From positions 1-64,000 of the forward strand of contig JAPPNK010000030.1 in NCBI GenBank assembly GCA_028818695.1: a DNA stretch of 64,000 nt. The letters are read 5' to 3'. Source of the DNA: Candidatus Poribacteria bacterium. Lineage in GTDB: Bacteria; Poribacteria; WGA-4E; GCA-2687025. Position numbers and translations under genes: made by a program. Numbering within the stretch: the stretch's first letter is position 1; the number at the start of each line of letters is the position of its first letter. Below the pieces are notes generated by a model that was given only the letters and a program-made list of their open reading frames with translations, was not told the DNA's origin and searched no databases. Positions 26,871 through 34,539 of this stretch are shown here, piece after piece.

Positions 26871-28321
26871 ACAAACCGAAAATACTTGTGATCGACGACG
26901 AAGAAGACATCCATTTTGCGCTCAACAGGTCGCTTGGGTGCGATTACGATCTGCTGAAGGCGCTGGACGCCGAGACGGGGCTTGAGATCGCCGCGGCGGC
27001 AACGCCGGACCTTGTCATCACCGACATTCAGCTGCCGGGCATTAGCGGAATTGAGGCGCTGAATACGTTCAAAAGCGAATATCCGAATTTGAGCGTCATC
27101 GTCATGACGGCGCATTCAACCACCTCGCGCACGATTGAGTCGACGAAGCTGGGCGCGTATGAGTACTTTATCAAGCCGCCGGACACGCACGAGCTGCGCA
27201 GCGCCATCAACAGGGCGTTGAAAGACGCCGAGCATCAAAAAAAAACAACGAACGTCCAGATGGACAGATCCGATGCGCTGGTCGGCTCGTCGCAGGCGAT
27301 GCAGAATATCCGCAAGCTGATTGGAAAAACGGCGGGGCGCATGTCGATGCCGATCGAAGCGTTCGACGCGAACGGGATGAAGTACGAAAAGTATCCGATC
27401 ATACTCATCACAGGCGAGACAGGCGTCGGCAAAGAGCTGGTGGCGCGGCTGCTGCATCAGCACAGCAACCGAAGCAAGATCATTGTGGTGAATGTGGCGG
27501 CGGTGCCGGCGAACATCTTTGAAAGCGAGCTGTTTGGACATGAGCGCGGAGCCTTCACAGGGGCGGAAAAAGTGCGCATCGGGCGGTTTGAAGAAGCGCA
27601 GAACGGGACGCTTTTTCTGGATGAGATCGGCGAGATACAGAACGAACTTCAAACCAAAATGCTGCGTGTCTTGGACGACTGGGAATTCAGCCGCGTCGGC
27701 GGGAACGAGCTGATACGCATCAACACGCAGGTGATCGCCGCGACAAACAAGGATCTGTCCAAAGAGGTGAGCGAAGGGCGCTTCCGCAACGATCTGTACT
27801 ATCGGCTCAAAAACTTGACGATCCATGTTCCGCCGCTGCGGGAGCGGAAGGAGGACATTGAGGAGCTGACCAACTATTTTCTAGACAACCTGCGCAAAGC
27901 GACCGGGAAATCCAGCCTGCGAGTCAACCGGCGGACGATGCAGACGCTGAAAAAATACCTGTGGCCGGGCAATGTGCGGGAGCTCAAAAATGTGCTGGAG
28001 GGAGCGGCGGCTCAAACGGACGGAGAGATCGCGCCCGAAGACCTGGCTCTGGAAGAGGACCCAGCGGTGTCGAGTGCGGCGAGCGTGGACGAGAGCCTGA
28101 ACAACGGCATCAACCTGCTGTTAGACAATCCGCCGACTGAAGGCGCGCACCAGTATATCGACCGCATTTTGACCTTGAACGCGCTGGAAAAAGCGAACGG
28201 AAATCAGCAGGAGGCGGCGCGGCTCTTGGGCGTCTCGCGCAACACGATCGCCTCCAAACTGAAAAAATACGGACTCTCAAAAGAGATCACCATCGCCTCC
28301 GCAAAACGCGGCGGCGCATAA
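26867..28321 (+). CDS. NtrC-family sigma54-dependent response regulator
   Basis: 484 residues in three parts. The receiver domain (1-120) has the phospho-acceptor Asp53 in VITDIQLPG and the conserved Lys in FIKPP. The AAA+ domain has Walker A GETGVGKE from residue 183, the sigma54-contacting loop GAFTGA (228-233), and Walker [11 protein letters not shown]. The C-terminal Fis-type helix-turn-helix is [21 protein letters not shown] short insertion (about 20 residues, [16 protein letters not shown]) precedes Walker A. It should activate promoters read by sigma54. I did not find a convincing GG-N10-GC promoter in the window, so targets are probably elsewhere. Confidence 0.93.
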   Translation: MNKPKILVIDDEEDIHFALNRSLGCDYDLLKALDAETGLEIAAAATPDLVITDIQLPGISGIEALNTFKSEYPNLSVIVMTAHSTTSRTIESTKLGAYEYFIKPPDTHELRSAINRALKDAEHQKKTTNVQMDRSDALVGSSQAMQNIRKLIGKTAGRMSMPIEAFDANGMKYEKYPIILITGETGVGKELVARLLHQHSNRSKIIVVNVAAVPANIFESELFGHERGAFTGAEKVRIGRFEEAQNGTLFLDEIGEIQNELQTKMLRVLDDWEFSRVGGNELIRINTQVIAATNKDLSKEVSEGRFRNDLYYRLKNLTIHVPPLRERKEDIEELTNYFLDNLRKATGKSSLRVNRRTMQTLKKYLWPGNVRELKNVLEGAAAQTDGEIAPEDLALEEDPAVSSAASVDESLNNGINLLLDNPPTEGAHQYIDRILTLNALEKANGNQQEAARLLGVSRNTIASKLKKYGLSKEITIASAKRGGA

Positions 28322-28420
28322 GAATTCTGTAAACCCGTCTTTCGGCGCCCATGCTGTTCCTTTCCGCGCCCATCTCAACATTCCTGCGCAAGCGGGAATC
28401 TTAAGAGCAAGCGTTCGAAG

Positions 28421-28448
28421 CTTTTTCAGAAAAACTGCTAAAAAACAG
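28421..28448 (+). promoter_or_regulatory. Shared motif upstream of sigma gene 1
   Basis: CTTTTTCAG then AAAAACTGCTAAAAA; the TAAAAA (28439-28444) ends 40 bases before the ATG at 28485. The same element at 40-41 bases precedes all four sigma paralogs, which suggests a common promoter, perhaps read by the sigma factors themselves. Confidence 0.5.
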
Positions 28449-28484
28449 CGCGCTCGTTCATCATGGGGGTAGAAAGGCAGACGC

Positions 28485-29666
28485 ATGAAAACGACCGACC
28501 CGTTCAACTTTGACGAAGCCGCTGTCTTGCAGATGGAGAACATCCGCCGCATCGGTCTGCGCCGTCTGCGCAACCGCGGCGAGATCGACGATTTCGTACA
28601 GGAAACGATCCTGCGCGCCTACGCCAAACGCGGACAACTGCGCGACGAAGCGAAGTTTGATCGGTGGGTCGCCGTCATCGCGCGGAACCTCGCCGCCGAA
28701 TGGAATCGTAAAAGGCGCGAACAGCCGATCGATGAAATTCCCGAAACGCCCGACATGAGAACGCCGCACGACACCCTAGAGGAAGCGGAAGAGCGGCAGC
28801 GGCTCCACAGAGCGATGGGGCGTCTCAACGAAGACGACAGGGAGATGCTGCGCGCCCGTTATTTTGACGAAGCCTCGTATGAGGAGCTTCAAGAGCGGCA
28901 TGGCTTGTCCTATTCGGCGGTCGGCTTTCGCCTTCATCGGGCGAAAGCGCGTCTTCGCAAGCTGCTTACATCAACCGCCGCCGCGTTCGCCGCCGCCTTT
29001 GCCGGTTTTGGACGCGCGGCATGGGGAGGAATACTGCTCATGACCAAAACAACAAAAATCGCCGTCGGAGCCGCCGCAGTCGCCGCGGGCGTCTTGATTG
29101 GCGGATACATCTGGATCAACAACGCCGATGATAAAATCGACGCGCCGAACGACAACCCCTTGACAATTGAAGAGCAAAGCCCGCGCATTGCGCCGCTTTC
29201 CAGTCAGAAGTCGACCGACAGCCAGAGTGCGACCGAACGCGCGAATCGTCCGTCTGAAGCGGCTGAAGTCCGCGGCGACTCCACCGCGCCGGCGCCGACC
29301 TCCGATGTCGAATCTCAAACGGCGGACTCCATCGGCGAAACCGAGCCTTCCGACGCGCCGGCGCCAGACGGCGAAGCGATCAACGACGAAACAAAGAGCG
29401 GCGCGGAAGCTTATGAGCCGCCGATGCGCTATCGATACGACGGCATGGATATTGTCGCCGATGTGGAGATTCCGTATGAACTTGCCCTGAATGGAGGCAA
29501 AGTGCATTACAAACATCCCGACGGCAGCATGTCATGGACGGTCGAACTCCCCGCCGGGTCGCTTTTAAAGCATCCCAAACAATTTCTCACGGAGGAGGGC
29601 TTGGGACTCACCGACGGGGACAAAACAGGCGACTTCATCATCAGCATTACGGTCGCCGGCAAATGA
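28485..29666 (+). CDS. Membrane-tethered ECF-type sigma factor 1, with DnaJ-C-like C-terminal domain
   Basis: 393 residues. Sigma region 2 (about 15-78, DDFVQETILRAY, KFDRWVAVIARN) and region 4 (about 103-161, LSYSAVGFRLHRAKARLRKL) are those of an ECF sigma factor. A hydrophobic stretch (163-186) and a transmembrane segment (KIAVGAAAVAAGVLIGGYIW, 191-210) follow. After an acidic, low-complexity linker, residues 322-391 (ADVEIPYELALNGGKVHYKH, VELPAGSLLKHPKQF, GDFIISITV) resemble the C-terminal substrate-binding domain of DnaJ, unlike the other three copies. An internal ATG at 29040, ten bases after GGAGG, could give the membrane part alone. No separate anti-sigma gene is adjacent, so the fused part may itself control release; this is inference. 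Confidence 0.82.
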   Translation: MKTTDPFNFDEAAVLQMENIRRIGLRRLRNRGEIDDFVQETILRAYAKRGQLRDEAKFDRWVAVIARNLAAEWNRKRREQPIDEIPETPDMRTPHDTLEEAEERQRLHRAMGRLNEDDREMLRARYFDEASYEELQERHGLSYSAVGFRLHRAKARLRKLLTSTAAAFAAAFAGFGRAAWGGILLMTKTTKIAVGAAAVAAGVLIGGYIWINNADDKIDAPNDNPLTIEEQSPRIAPLSSQKSTDSQSATERANRPSEAAEVRGDSTAPAPTSDVESQTADSIGETEPSDAPAPDGEAINDETKSGAEAYEPPMRYRYDGMDIVADVEIPYELALNGGKVHYKHPDGSMSWTVELPAGSLLKHPKQFLTEEGLGLTDGDKTGDFIISITVAGK

Positions 29667-29683
29667 GTTCCGGACTCCGCTGC

Positions 29684-29710
29684 CTTTTTCTCCAAAAGCG
29701 CTAAAATACG
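29684..29710 (+). promoter_or_regulatory. Shared motif upstream of sigma gene 2
   Basis: CTTTTTC (29684-29690), then CCAAAAGCGCTAAAAT; TAAAAT (29702-29707) ends 41 bases before the ATG at 29749. Confidence 0.5.
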
Positions 29711-29748
29711 GCGCGTCGGTTCGTCATATAGTGTAGAAAGGCAGGCGT

Positions 29749-31068
29749 ATGAAAGCGCAACGACCGTTCAACTTTGACGAAGCCGCCCTCTCGCAGATGG
29801 AGAGTATCCGCCGCATCGGTCTGCGCCGCCTGCGCAACCGCAGCGAGATCGACGATTTCGTACAAGAAACGATCCTGCGCGCCTACGCTAAACGCGACCA
29901 GCTGCGCGACGAGACGAAGTTTGACCGATGGATCGCCGTTATCGCGAACAACTTGGCGCGCGATTGGAACAGCGCATTTTACCGCAGAGGGCGGGAAGAG
30001 CCGATCGACGAGCTGCCCGACATACCCGACGAGCGAACGCCGCACGACGCCTTAGAGGAAGAGGAAGAGCGGGAGCGACTCCATAAAGCGATGGGTCGTC
30101 TCAACGAAGACGACAGGGAGATGCTGCGCGCCCGTTATTTTGACGAAGCCTCGTATGAGGAGCTTCAAGAGCGGCATGGGCTGTCCTATTCAGCGGTTGG
30201 TTTTCGTCTTCATCGCGCGAAGGCGCGCCTGCGCAAGCTGCTCACATCAACCGCCGCCGCGTTCATTGCCGCCTTCGCAGGTATGAAACGCGCGGCATGG
30301 GGAGGAATACTGCTCATGACCAAAACAACAAAAATCGTCGTCGGCGCGGCTGTCGCCGCCGCAGGAATTCTGATTGGCGGGTATCTCTGGCTCAACAACG
30401 CAGACGCTGAGCGCGAACCTATCGAGGGCGCGTTGACGCTCGAAGAGCAAAGTCCGCGCATGACGCCGCTCTCCGCGGTGAAATCGACCGGCGGCGAGAG
30501 CGCGTCCGGCAGCGCAAGCGTTCAATCCGAAACCGGCCAAATCGACAGCGAAGCGTCCGTGGCGCCGCAGGCCTCCAACGCCGACCATGAAACGACAGCG
30601 GCGGCTCCCGTTGAAGCGGAAACGGAAGAAGACGCCGAGGAGGCGGATAAGCAAGCGGCGATCGCTGTCTTCAAAGCGTTTGAGGCTGCGATGTTGACGT
30701 TAGATATAGAAAAAGCGCAAAGCATGGCGCGCGGCCAGGCGCATGCTGTCCTAGGCTCGCTTGCGCAAACACTTGCTGATAAGGGCGACTCAAATGTCAC
30801 GTCCCGACCGCCGGAGCAGCAGCTGGACTACAAGTTTGTCTATGCGGACGGTGAGATGCGCGTCACATCCAACGGCGATCACGGAGATGTCCCTCTCATC
30901 CTGCGCAAAACGGACGGCAAATGGTATGTGGAATCGATACCAGCCTTCGTTTCCGCATCCAAAACGATCAGGGATGAACAGGGAAACGTTCTGGAACATA
31001 TCGACAGCGGGGATCTTCCCTTGACTCCTGAAAACGTTGAGTTGACCGAGAAAATCTTGGAACATTGA
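29749..31068 (+). CDS. Membrane-tethered ECF-type sigma factor 2
   Basis: 439 residues. Sigma regions 2 and 4 are nearly the same as in copy 1 (DDFVQETILRAYAKR, EDDREMLRARYFDEASYEEL, LSYSAVGFRLHRAKARLRKL). A transmembrane segment (VVGAAVAAAGILIGGYLWL) begins near residue 197. An acidic Ser/Glu-rich linker is followed by a globular domain from about residue 302 (KQAAIAVFKAFEAAMLTLDI, FVYADGEMRV, LILRKTDGKWYVESIP), which looks like an NTF2/DUF4878-like fold and is probably outside the membrane. An internal ATG at 30316 has GGAGGA ahead of it. The ribosome site is AAAGGCAGGCGT. A strong hairpin follows at 31093. Confidence 0.82.
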   Translation: MKAQRPFNFDEAALSQMESIRRIGLRRLRNRSEIDDFVQETILRAYAKRDQLRDETKFDRWIAVIANNLARDWNSAFYRRGREEPIDELPDIPDERTPHDALEEEEERERLHKAMGRLNEDDREMLRARYFDEASYEELQERHGLSYSAVGFRLHRAKARLRKLLTSTAAAFIAAFAGMKRAAWGGILLMTKTTKIVVGAAVAAAGILIGGYLWLNNADAEREPIEGALTLEEQSPRMTPLSAVKSTGGESASGSASVQSETGQIDSEASVAPQASNADHETTAAAPVEAETEEDAEEADKQAAIAVFKAFEAAMLTLDIEKAQSMARGQAHAVLGSLAQTLADKGDSNVTSRPPEQQLDYKFVYADGEMRVTSNGDHGDVPLILRKTDGKWYVESIPAFVSASKTIRDEQGNVLEHIDSGDLPLTPENVELTEKILEH

Positions 31069-31092
31069 TCGGCGCCGTCCTGAGGAATTGAA

Positions 31093-31127
31093 ATATAGGC
31101 GGTCGGACGAGCGCCGACTGCCTATAT
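31093..31127 (+). terminator. 14-base-pair hairpin after sigma gene 2
   Basis: ATATAGGCGGTCGG (31093-31106) pairs throughout with CCGACTGCCTATAT (31114-31127), counting one G-U pair; seven-base loop. It separates sigma gene 2 from the intergenic repeat. From 31128 to 31171 I see nothing. Confidence 0.6.
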
Positions 31128-31171
31128 CGAGCTTCCGATCAGAAAATGCGGGATAAGCGGCGCGGGAAGCC

Positions 31172-31313
31172 CCTACAGGCGATGATGTACGAAAATCCTG
31201 TTCAAATCGGGCAGATCGTCATTCCCGCGAAAGCGGGAATCCAGAGTTCTTCCAGACAGCCTTCGCATTCTAAAACAGCTCTTTAAAATCAAAATCGTCG
31301 CCTATAGAGACTG
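31172..31313 (+). repeat. Dispersed 145-base intergenic repeat, copy B
   Basis: Opens CCTACAGGCGATGATG, centre ATTCCCGCGAAAGCGGGAAT, closes CGCCTATAGAGACTG. More than 85 percent like copy C by eye and inverted relative to copy A. Confidence 0.8.
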
Positions 31314-31414
31314 TCGCGGCGCGATGAATGATGCGCCGCCCGCTTCACAGCGCTATCATAATAGAGACGATGAAGCGCAGCCTCGGCAACGAGCGGAAAG
31401 GGAGAGAGACGGCG

Positions 31415-31912
31415 ATGGCAAACTGGAAAAAGCGGTTCACACGCGGCAGGAAAAAATCGGGACCCTCGGGACCCAACTGGAAATTGGAGCGGAGCAGCGA
31501 ACATATCTCAGAAACGATCGCCGAAAGCTCCACAGACGGCTCCTTCAAAGGCTCCGCAACATTTGAATTTAAAAATTTTGTCGGGGTCGAAAAGATCGAA
31601 ATGCGCACTCCCTATCTTTCCGAGTTCGGCGGTCCCATTCGCGGCGCTGTTCGTATTGAGCGCCATGACAGCAGCGACATCCGCATCTCCATGAAGGGAG
31701 CCTTGGAAAGCGGCAACGAGAACGAGGAGGGGAAAAAGTTCTTTAAACAGATGACCCCAAAAGTCAAGGCAGACGGCAAAACGGCGGCGCTTCGTCATGC
31801 GTTCGCCGAGCTGACAGAGCTTCCTGAGCATATCCGATCCGTCAGCATGGATTTTGAAGTGAGAGCGCCTGAAAATGTGGAGATCGTACTTTCTGAAAAG
31901 GCGTCAGACTAA
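31415..31912 (+). CDS. Unrecognised family, FGGPI domain protein 3
   Basis: 165 residues from the ATG at 31415 (GGGAG ten bases upstream); the frame extends to 31328 but without a ribosome site. Close paralog of the protein at 13429-13941: MRTPYLSEFGGPIRGAV, IERHDSSDIRISMKGALES, FFKQMTPKVKADGK, LPEHIRSVSMDFEVRAPE. The N-terminal 45 residues are basic and not conserved. Cytoplasmic by absence of signals. It lies inside the sigma array, between copies 2 and 3, so it may belong to that regulon; function unknown. Confidence 0.72.
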   Translation: MANWKKRFTRGRKKSGPSGPNWKLERSSEHISETIAESSTDGSFKGSATFEFKNFVGVEKIEMRTPYLSEFGGPIRGAVRIERHDSSDIRISMKGALESGNENEEGKKFFKQMTPKVKADGKTAALRHAFAELTELPEHIRSVSMDFEVRAPENVEIVLSEKASD

Positions 31913-31935
31913 GACGGCAAACGCGCGCCGCGTCC

Positions 31936-31972
31936 GATTCCCCCTTGAAAAGGGGGGCTAGGGGGGTTTAAA
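31936..31972. repeat. CCCCCTT...AAGGGGGG intergenic repeat
   Basis: GATTCCCCCTTGAAAAGGGG followed by GGCTAGGGGGGTTTAAA. A short hairpin sequence of a kind often dispersed in environmental bacterial genomes. Only one copy is in the window. Confidence 0.5.
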
Positions 31973-32000
31973 GGACGGGCGCGGCGGCTGCAAGGCATTA

Positions 32001-32082
32001 AGATTCCCGCTTACGCGGGAATGACGCTTTGGATCTGCGGCAGTCGCGCAAAAATGAATTTCATCGCCTGTAGAGACTGTCC
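32001..32082 (-). repeat. Partial, diverged copy D of the dispersed repeat
   Basis: Keeps the palindrome ATTCCCGCTTACGCGGGAAT and one end CATCGCCTGTAGAGACTG in the orientation of copy A, but the middle and the other end are lost. Confidence 0.6.
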
Positions 32083-32110
32083 TCAACCAGCCTAGAATCC
32101 AAAAAATCGC

Positions 32111-32125
32111 AAAATGCGCTAAAAT
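32111..32125 (+). promoter_or_regulatory. Shared motif upstream of sigma gene 3
   Basis: AAAATGCGCTAAAAT; TAAAAT (32120-32125) ends 41 bases before the ATG at 32167. The leader ACGCAACAAATAACGTAGAG is the same as that of sigma gene 4. Confidence 0.5.
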
Positions 32126-32166
32126 GACCATCCCCTACGCAACAAATAACGTAGAGGAGATGAACC

Positions 32167-33498
32167 ATGAACGCATCCGACAAGTTCGACTTTGACGAAG
32201 CCGTCCTTTCGCAGATGGAGAATATCCGGCGGGTTGCCCGCCGCTTTCTGCGCAACCGCAATGAGATTGACGACCTCGTCCAAGAAACTGTTCTGAAAGC
32301 GTATGCGAGCAGGCATCGCCTCCGCGACGCGGCAAAATTCGACCGCTGGATCGCCGGCATTGCCCGCAACACAGCGCGCGAATGGAACCGCCGCGCGTTT
32401 TACCGAAATGAGCGCGAAGAGCCGATGGACGAAATCCCCGAAACGCCCGACTTTAGAACGCCCCATGACGCCCTAGAAGAAGAGGAGGAGCGGAAACAGC
32501 TCCACAGGGCGATGGGGCGTCTCAACAACGACGATCGGGAGATGCTGCGCGCCCGTTATTTTGACGAAGCCTCGTATGGGGAACTTCAACAGAAATACGG
32601 GCTGTCCTATTCGGCGGTTGGCTTTCGTCTTCATCGGGCGAAGGCGCGTCTTCGCAAGTTGCTCACATCAACCGCCGCCGCGTTCGTTGCCGGTTTTGCC
32701 GGCTTTAGACGCGCGGCATGGGGAGGAACACTGCTGATGTCACAAACTACGAAAATCGCCGTCGGCGCTGCCGTTGCCGCCGCAGGAATTCTGATTGGCG
32801 GGTATCTCTGGCTCAACAACGCCGGCGCCGAGCGCGAATCTACCGAGAGCGCGTTGACGCTCGAAAAGCAAAGCCCGCGCATGACGCCGCTCTCCGCGGT
32901 GAAGTCGACCGGCGGCAAGAGCGCGTCCGACAGCCCGACCATTCAATCCGAAGCTGTCCAAGTTGACAGCGAAGCGTCCGCGGCGGCGCTGGTCTCCAAC
33001 GCCAACCATGAGACGACGATGGCGGCTACCGCTGAAGCGGAAACGGAAGAAGACGCCGCCGAAGAGGCGGAAAAGCAAGCGGCAATCGATACCTTCAATG
33101 CGTTCAGCGAAGCGCTGACAACGTTCGATTTCGAAACGGCGCAAAGCATGGCGCGCGGCGAAGCGTATGAGACCCTAGGTCTGTTTGCGCAACTATTTGA
33201 TCAAGCAGAAAATTTAGAGATTCATCCGCCGGAGAAACCGCCGGTCAACAAGTTTGTTTATGCGGACGGCGAGCTGCGCGTCACAACCGACGGCGGTCTC
33301 CCGACGATCCTGCGCAAAACGGGCGACAAATGGTACGTGGAATCGATGCCTGCCGGCATTTCCTCATCCCAAACGATCAAGGACGAACATGGGAACGTTC
33401 TGGACCATATCGAAACTGGAACTCTTCCTTTGACTGTTGAAAGCCTTGAGTTGATCGAGGACATCACTGTTGAAAGCGTTGAATCGACCTCGAAATAA
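32167..33498 (+). CDS. Membrane-tethered ECF-type sigma factor 3
   Basis: 443 residues with the same plan as copy 2: ECF regions 2 (DDLVQETVLKAYASR) and 4 (LSYSAVGFRLHRAKARLRKL), a transmembrane segment (IAVGAAVAAAGILIGGYLWL from about residue 197), an acidic linker and a probable extracytoplasmic NTF2/DUF4878-like domain (KQAAIDTFNAFSEALTTFDF, FVYADGELRVTTDGG, TILRKTGDKWYVESMP). Copies 3 and 4 share their leader and GAGGAGATGAAC ribosome site, so they are the most recent duplicates. An internal ATG at 32737 follows GGGGAGGAACACTGCTG. Trailer sequence GGGGCTGCAATAAGCCGACT recurs after the next two paralogs. Confidence 0.82.
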   Translation: MNASDKFDFDEAVLSQMENIRRVARRFLRNRNEIDDLVQETVLKAYASRHRLRDAAKFDRWIAGIARNTAREWNRRAFYRNEREEPMDEIPETPDFRTPHDALEEEEERKQLHRAMGRLNNDDREMLRARYFDEASYGELQQKYGLSYSAVGFRLHRAKARLRKLLTSTAAAFVAGFAGFRRAAWGGTLLMSQTTKIAVGAAVAAAGILIGGYLWLNNAGAERESTESALTLEKQSPRMTPLSAVKSTGGKSASDSPTIQSEAVQVDSEASAAALVSNANHETTMAATAEAETEEDAAEEAEKQAAIDTFNAFSEALTTFDFETAQSMARGEAYETLGLFAQLFDQAENLEIHPPEKPPVNKFVYADGELRVTTDGGLPTILRKTGDKWYVESMPAGISSSQTIKDEHGNVLDHIETGTLPLTVESLELIEDITVESVESTSK

Positions 33499-33622
33499 GG
33501 CGCATCGGGGCGCGGCGGGGCTGCAATAAGCCGACTCCGCTTGCGCCCCTGCGCAAGATGGGGCAGTCTTAACTTTTAGACGGGCGGCATGGAAAGGAAT
33601 ACTATGGAAAGGAATACTGCTG

Positions 33623-34054
33623 ATGCCCCAAACAAAGAAAATTATCGCCGCGGCGGCTGTCGCCGTCGGAATCCTGATTGGCGGGTATCTCTGGATCAAC
33701 AACGCCCAGAAGGCGGATAAACAAGCGGCGATCGATACTTTCAACGCGTTCAGCGAAGCGATGCTGGAGCTTGACATACCAAAAGCGCAAAGCATGGCGC
33801 GCGGCGAGGCGCATGCCTCCCTACTCCTGCTTGCGCAATTACTGGACAAGAGCGTGAACATAAAGGTCGAACCGTCGGAGAAACCGCCGGTCCATGAGTT
33901 TATCTATGCGGACGGCGAGCTGCGCGTCCTCTCCGACGGCGGAGAGAATCTGACCGTCCTGCGCAAAACGGACGGCAAATGGTATGTGGAGGATCTGCCC
34001 TCCACCATTTCCAAAACGATGATTCCTGAAATCCTTGAGTTGATCTCGAAATGA
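33623..34054 (+). CDS. Free-standing membrane/sensor domain of the sigma family (sigma part missing)
   Basis: 143 residues. It starts exactly where the internal ATG lies in the full-length paralogs and keeps their AAAGGAATACTGCTG leader. One N-terminal transmembrane segment (AAAVAVGILIGGYLWI) is followed directly by the NTF2/DUF4878-like domain (KQAAIDTFNAFSEAMLELDI, FIYADGELRVLSDGG, TVLRKTDGKWYVEDLP); the long linker is absent. Upstream, ATGGAAAGGAATACT is tandemly doubled (15 bases). The reading frame is intact, so this may be a working membrane protein produced by loss of the sigma half and not just a decayed copy. Confidence 0.68.
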   Translation: MPQTKKIIAAAAVAVGILIGGYLWINNAQKADKQAAIDTFNAFSEAMLELDIPKAQSMARGEAHASLLLLAQLLDKSVNIKVEPSEKPPVHEFIYADGELRVLSDGGENLTVLRKTDGKWYVEDLPSTISKTMIPEILELISK

Positions 34055-34153
34055 GGCGGATCGCGGCGCGGGCGGGGTTGTAAATAAGCCGACTCCGCTT
34101 GCGCCCTTTAGTCCGTCTGAGATATGAAGAACTTATCGCATAAACGATATAAC

Positions 34154-34181
34154 TTGACATAGAAACTTGACCGAATAAAAT
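34154..34181 (+). promoter_or_regulatory. Promoter of a compact transcription unit
   Basis: TTGACA (34154-34159), 16 bases, TAAAAT (34176-34181). A 12-base palindrome GCGTATATACGC (34202-34213) lies just downstream and could be an operator; TATACT follows at 34214. Confidence 0.55.
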
Positions 34182-34291
34182 GCCAAATCGCTCCTCTGTC
34201 CGCGTATATACGCTATACTCTTACGGACACAGCAACTGGAGCAGAAATATACAACGCACCCGACAGCCCAAAAAAGATTCAAAGGAGAACG

Positions 34292-34375
34292 ATGCATGAC
34301 GATACGACGCGTCCGACCACCTCTCCCCGCCACCTCTCCCCGCCACCTCCCATCTCGCCCATAAGGCTAGTCTGA
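34292..34375 (+). CDS. Possible 27-residue Pro/Thr-rich peptide
   Basis: ATG at 34292 with a strong AAAGGAG six bases upstream; the product reads MHDDTTRPTTSPRHLSPPPP and then ISPIRLV. It lies between a promoter (34154) and a T-tailed hairpin (34374-34399). Composition is low complexity because of a tandem CACCTCTCCCCGC repeat, so the unit could instead be a small RNA or what is left of a lost gene. The stretch 34400-34483 shows nothing else. Confidence 0.35.
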   Translation: MHDDTTRPTTSPRHLSPPPPISPIRLV

Positions 34376-34399
34376 AACGCCGGGCGTTTCAAGTTTTTT
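34374..34399 (+). terminator. Intrinsic terminator of the compact unit
   Basis: GAAACGC (34374-34380), loop CGG, GCGTTTC (34384-34390), then AAG and TTTTTT. The stem begins inside the stop codon of the 27-codon frame. Confidence 0.75.
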
Positions 34400-34483
34400 C
34401 AGCCTCCGCTTGCGCCTTTGCGCGCTCCGAAGACGCCCGTTATTGGGTACTGTCGACCTTCGCTTTTTCAAAACTTAAAATTC

Positions 34484-34499
34484 AAAATGCGCTAAAAAT
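34484..34499 (+). promoter_or_regulatory. Shared motif upstream of sigma gene 4
   Basis: AAAATGCGCTAAAAAT; TAAAAA (34493-34498) ends 41 bases before the ATG at 34540; CTTTTTC also occurs at 34463. Confidence 0.5.
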
Positions 34500-34539
34500 G
34501 CTCTCCTTTACGCAACAAATAACGTAGAGGAGATGAACA

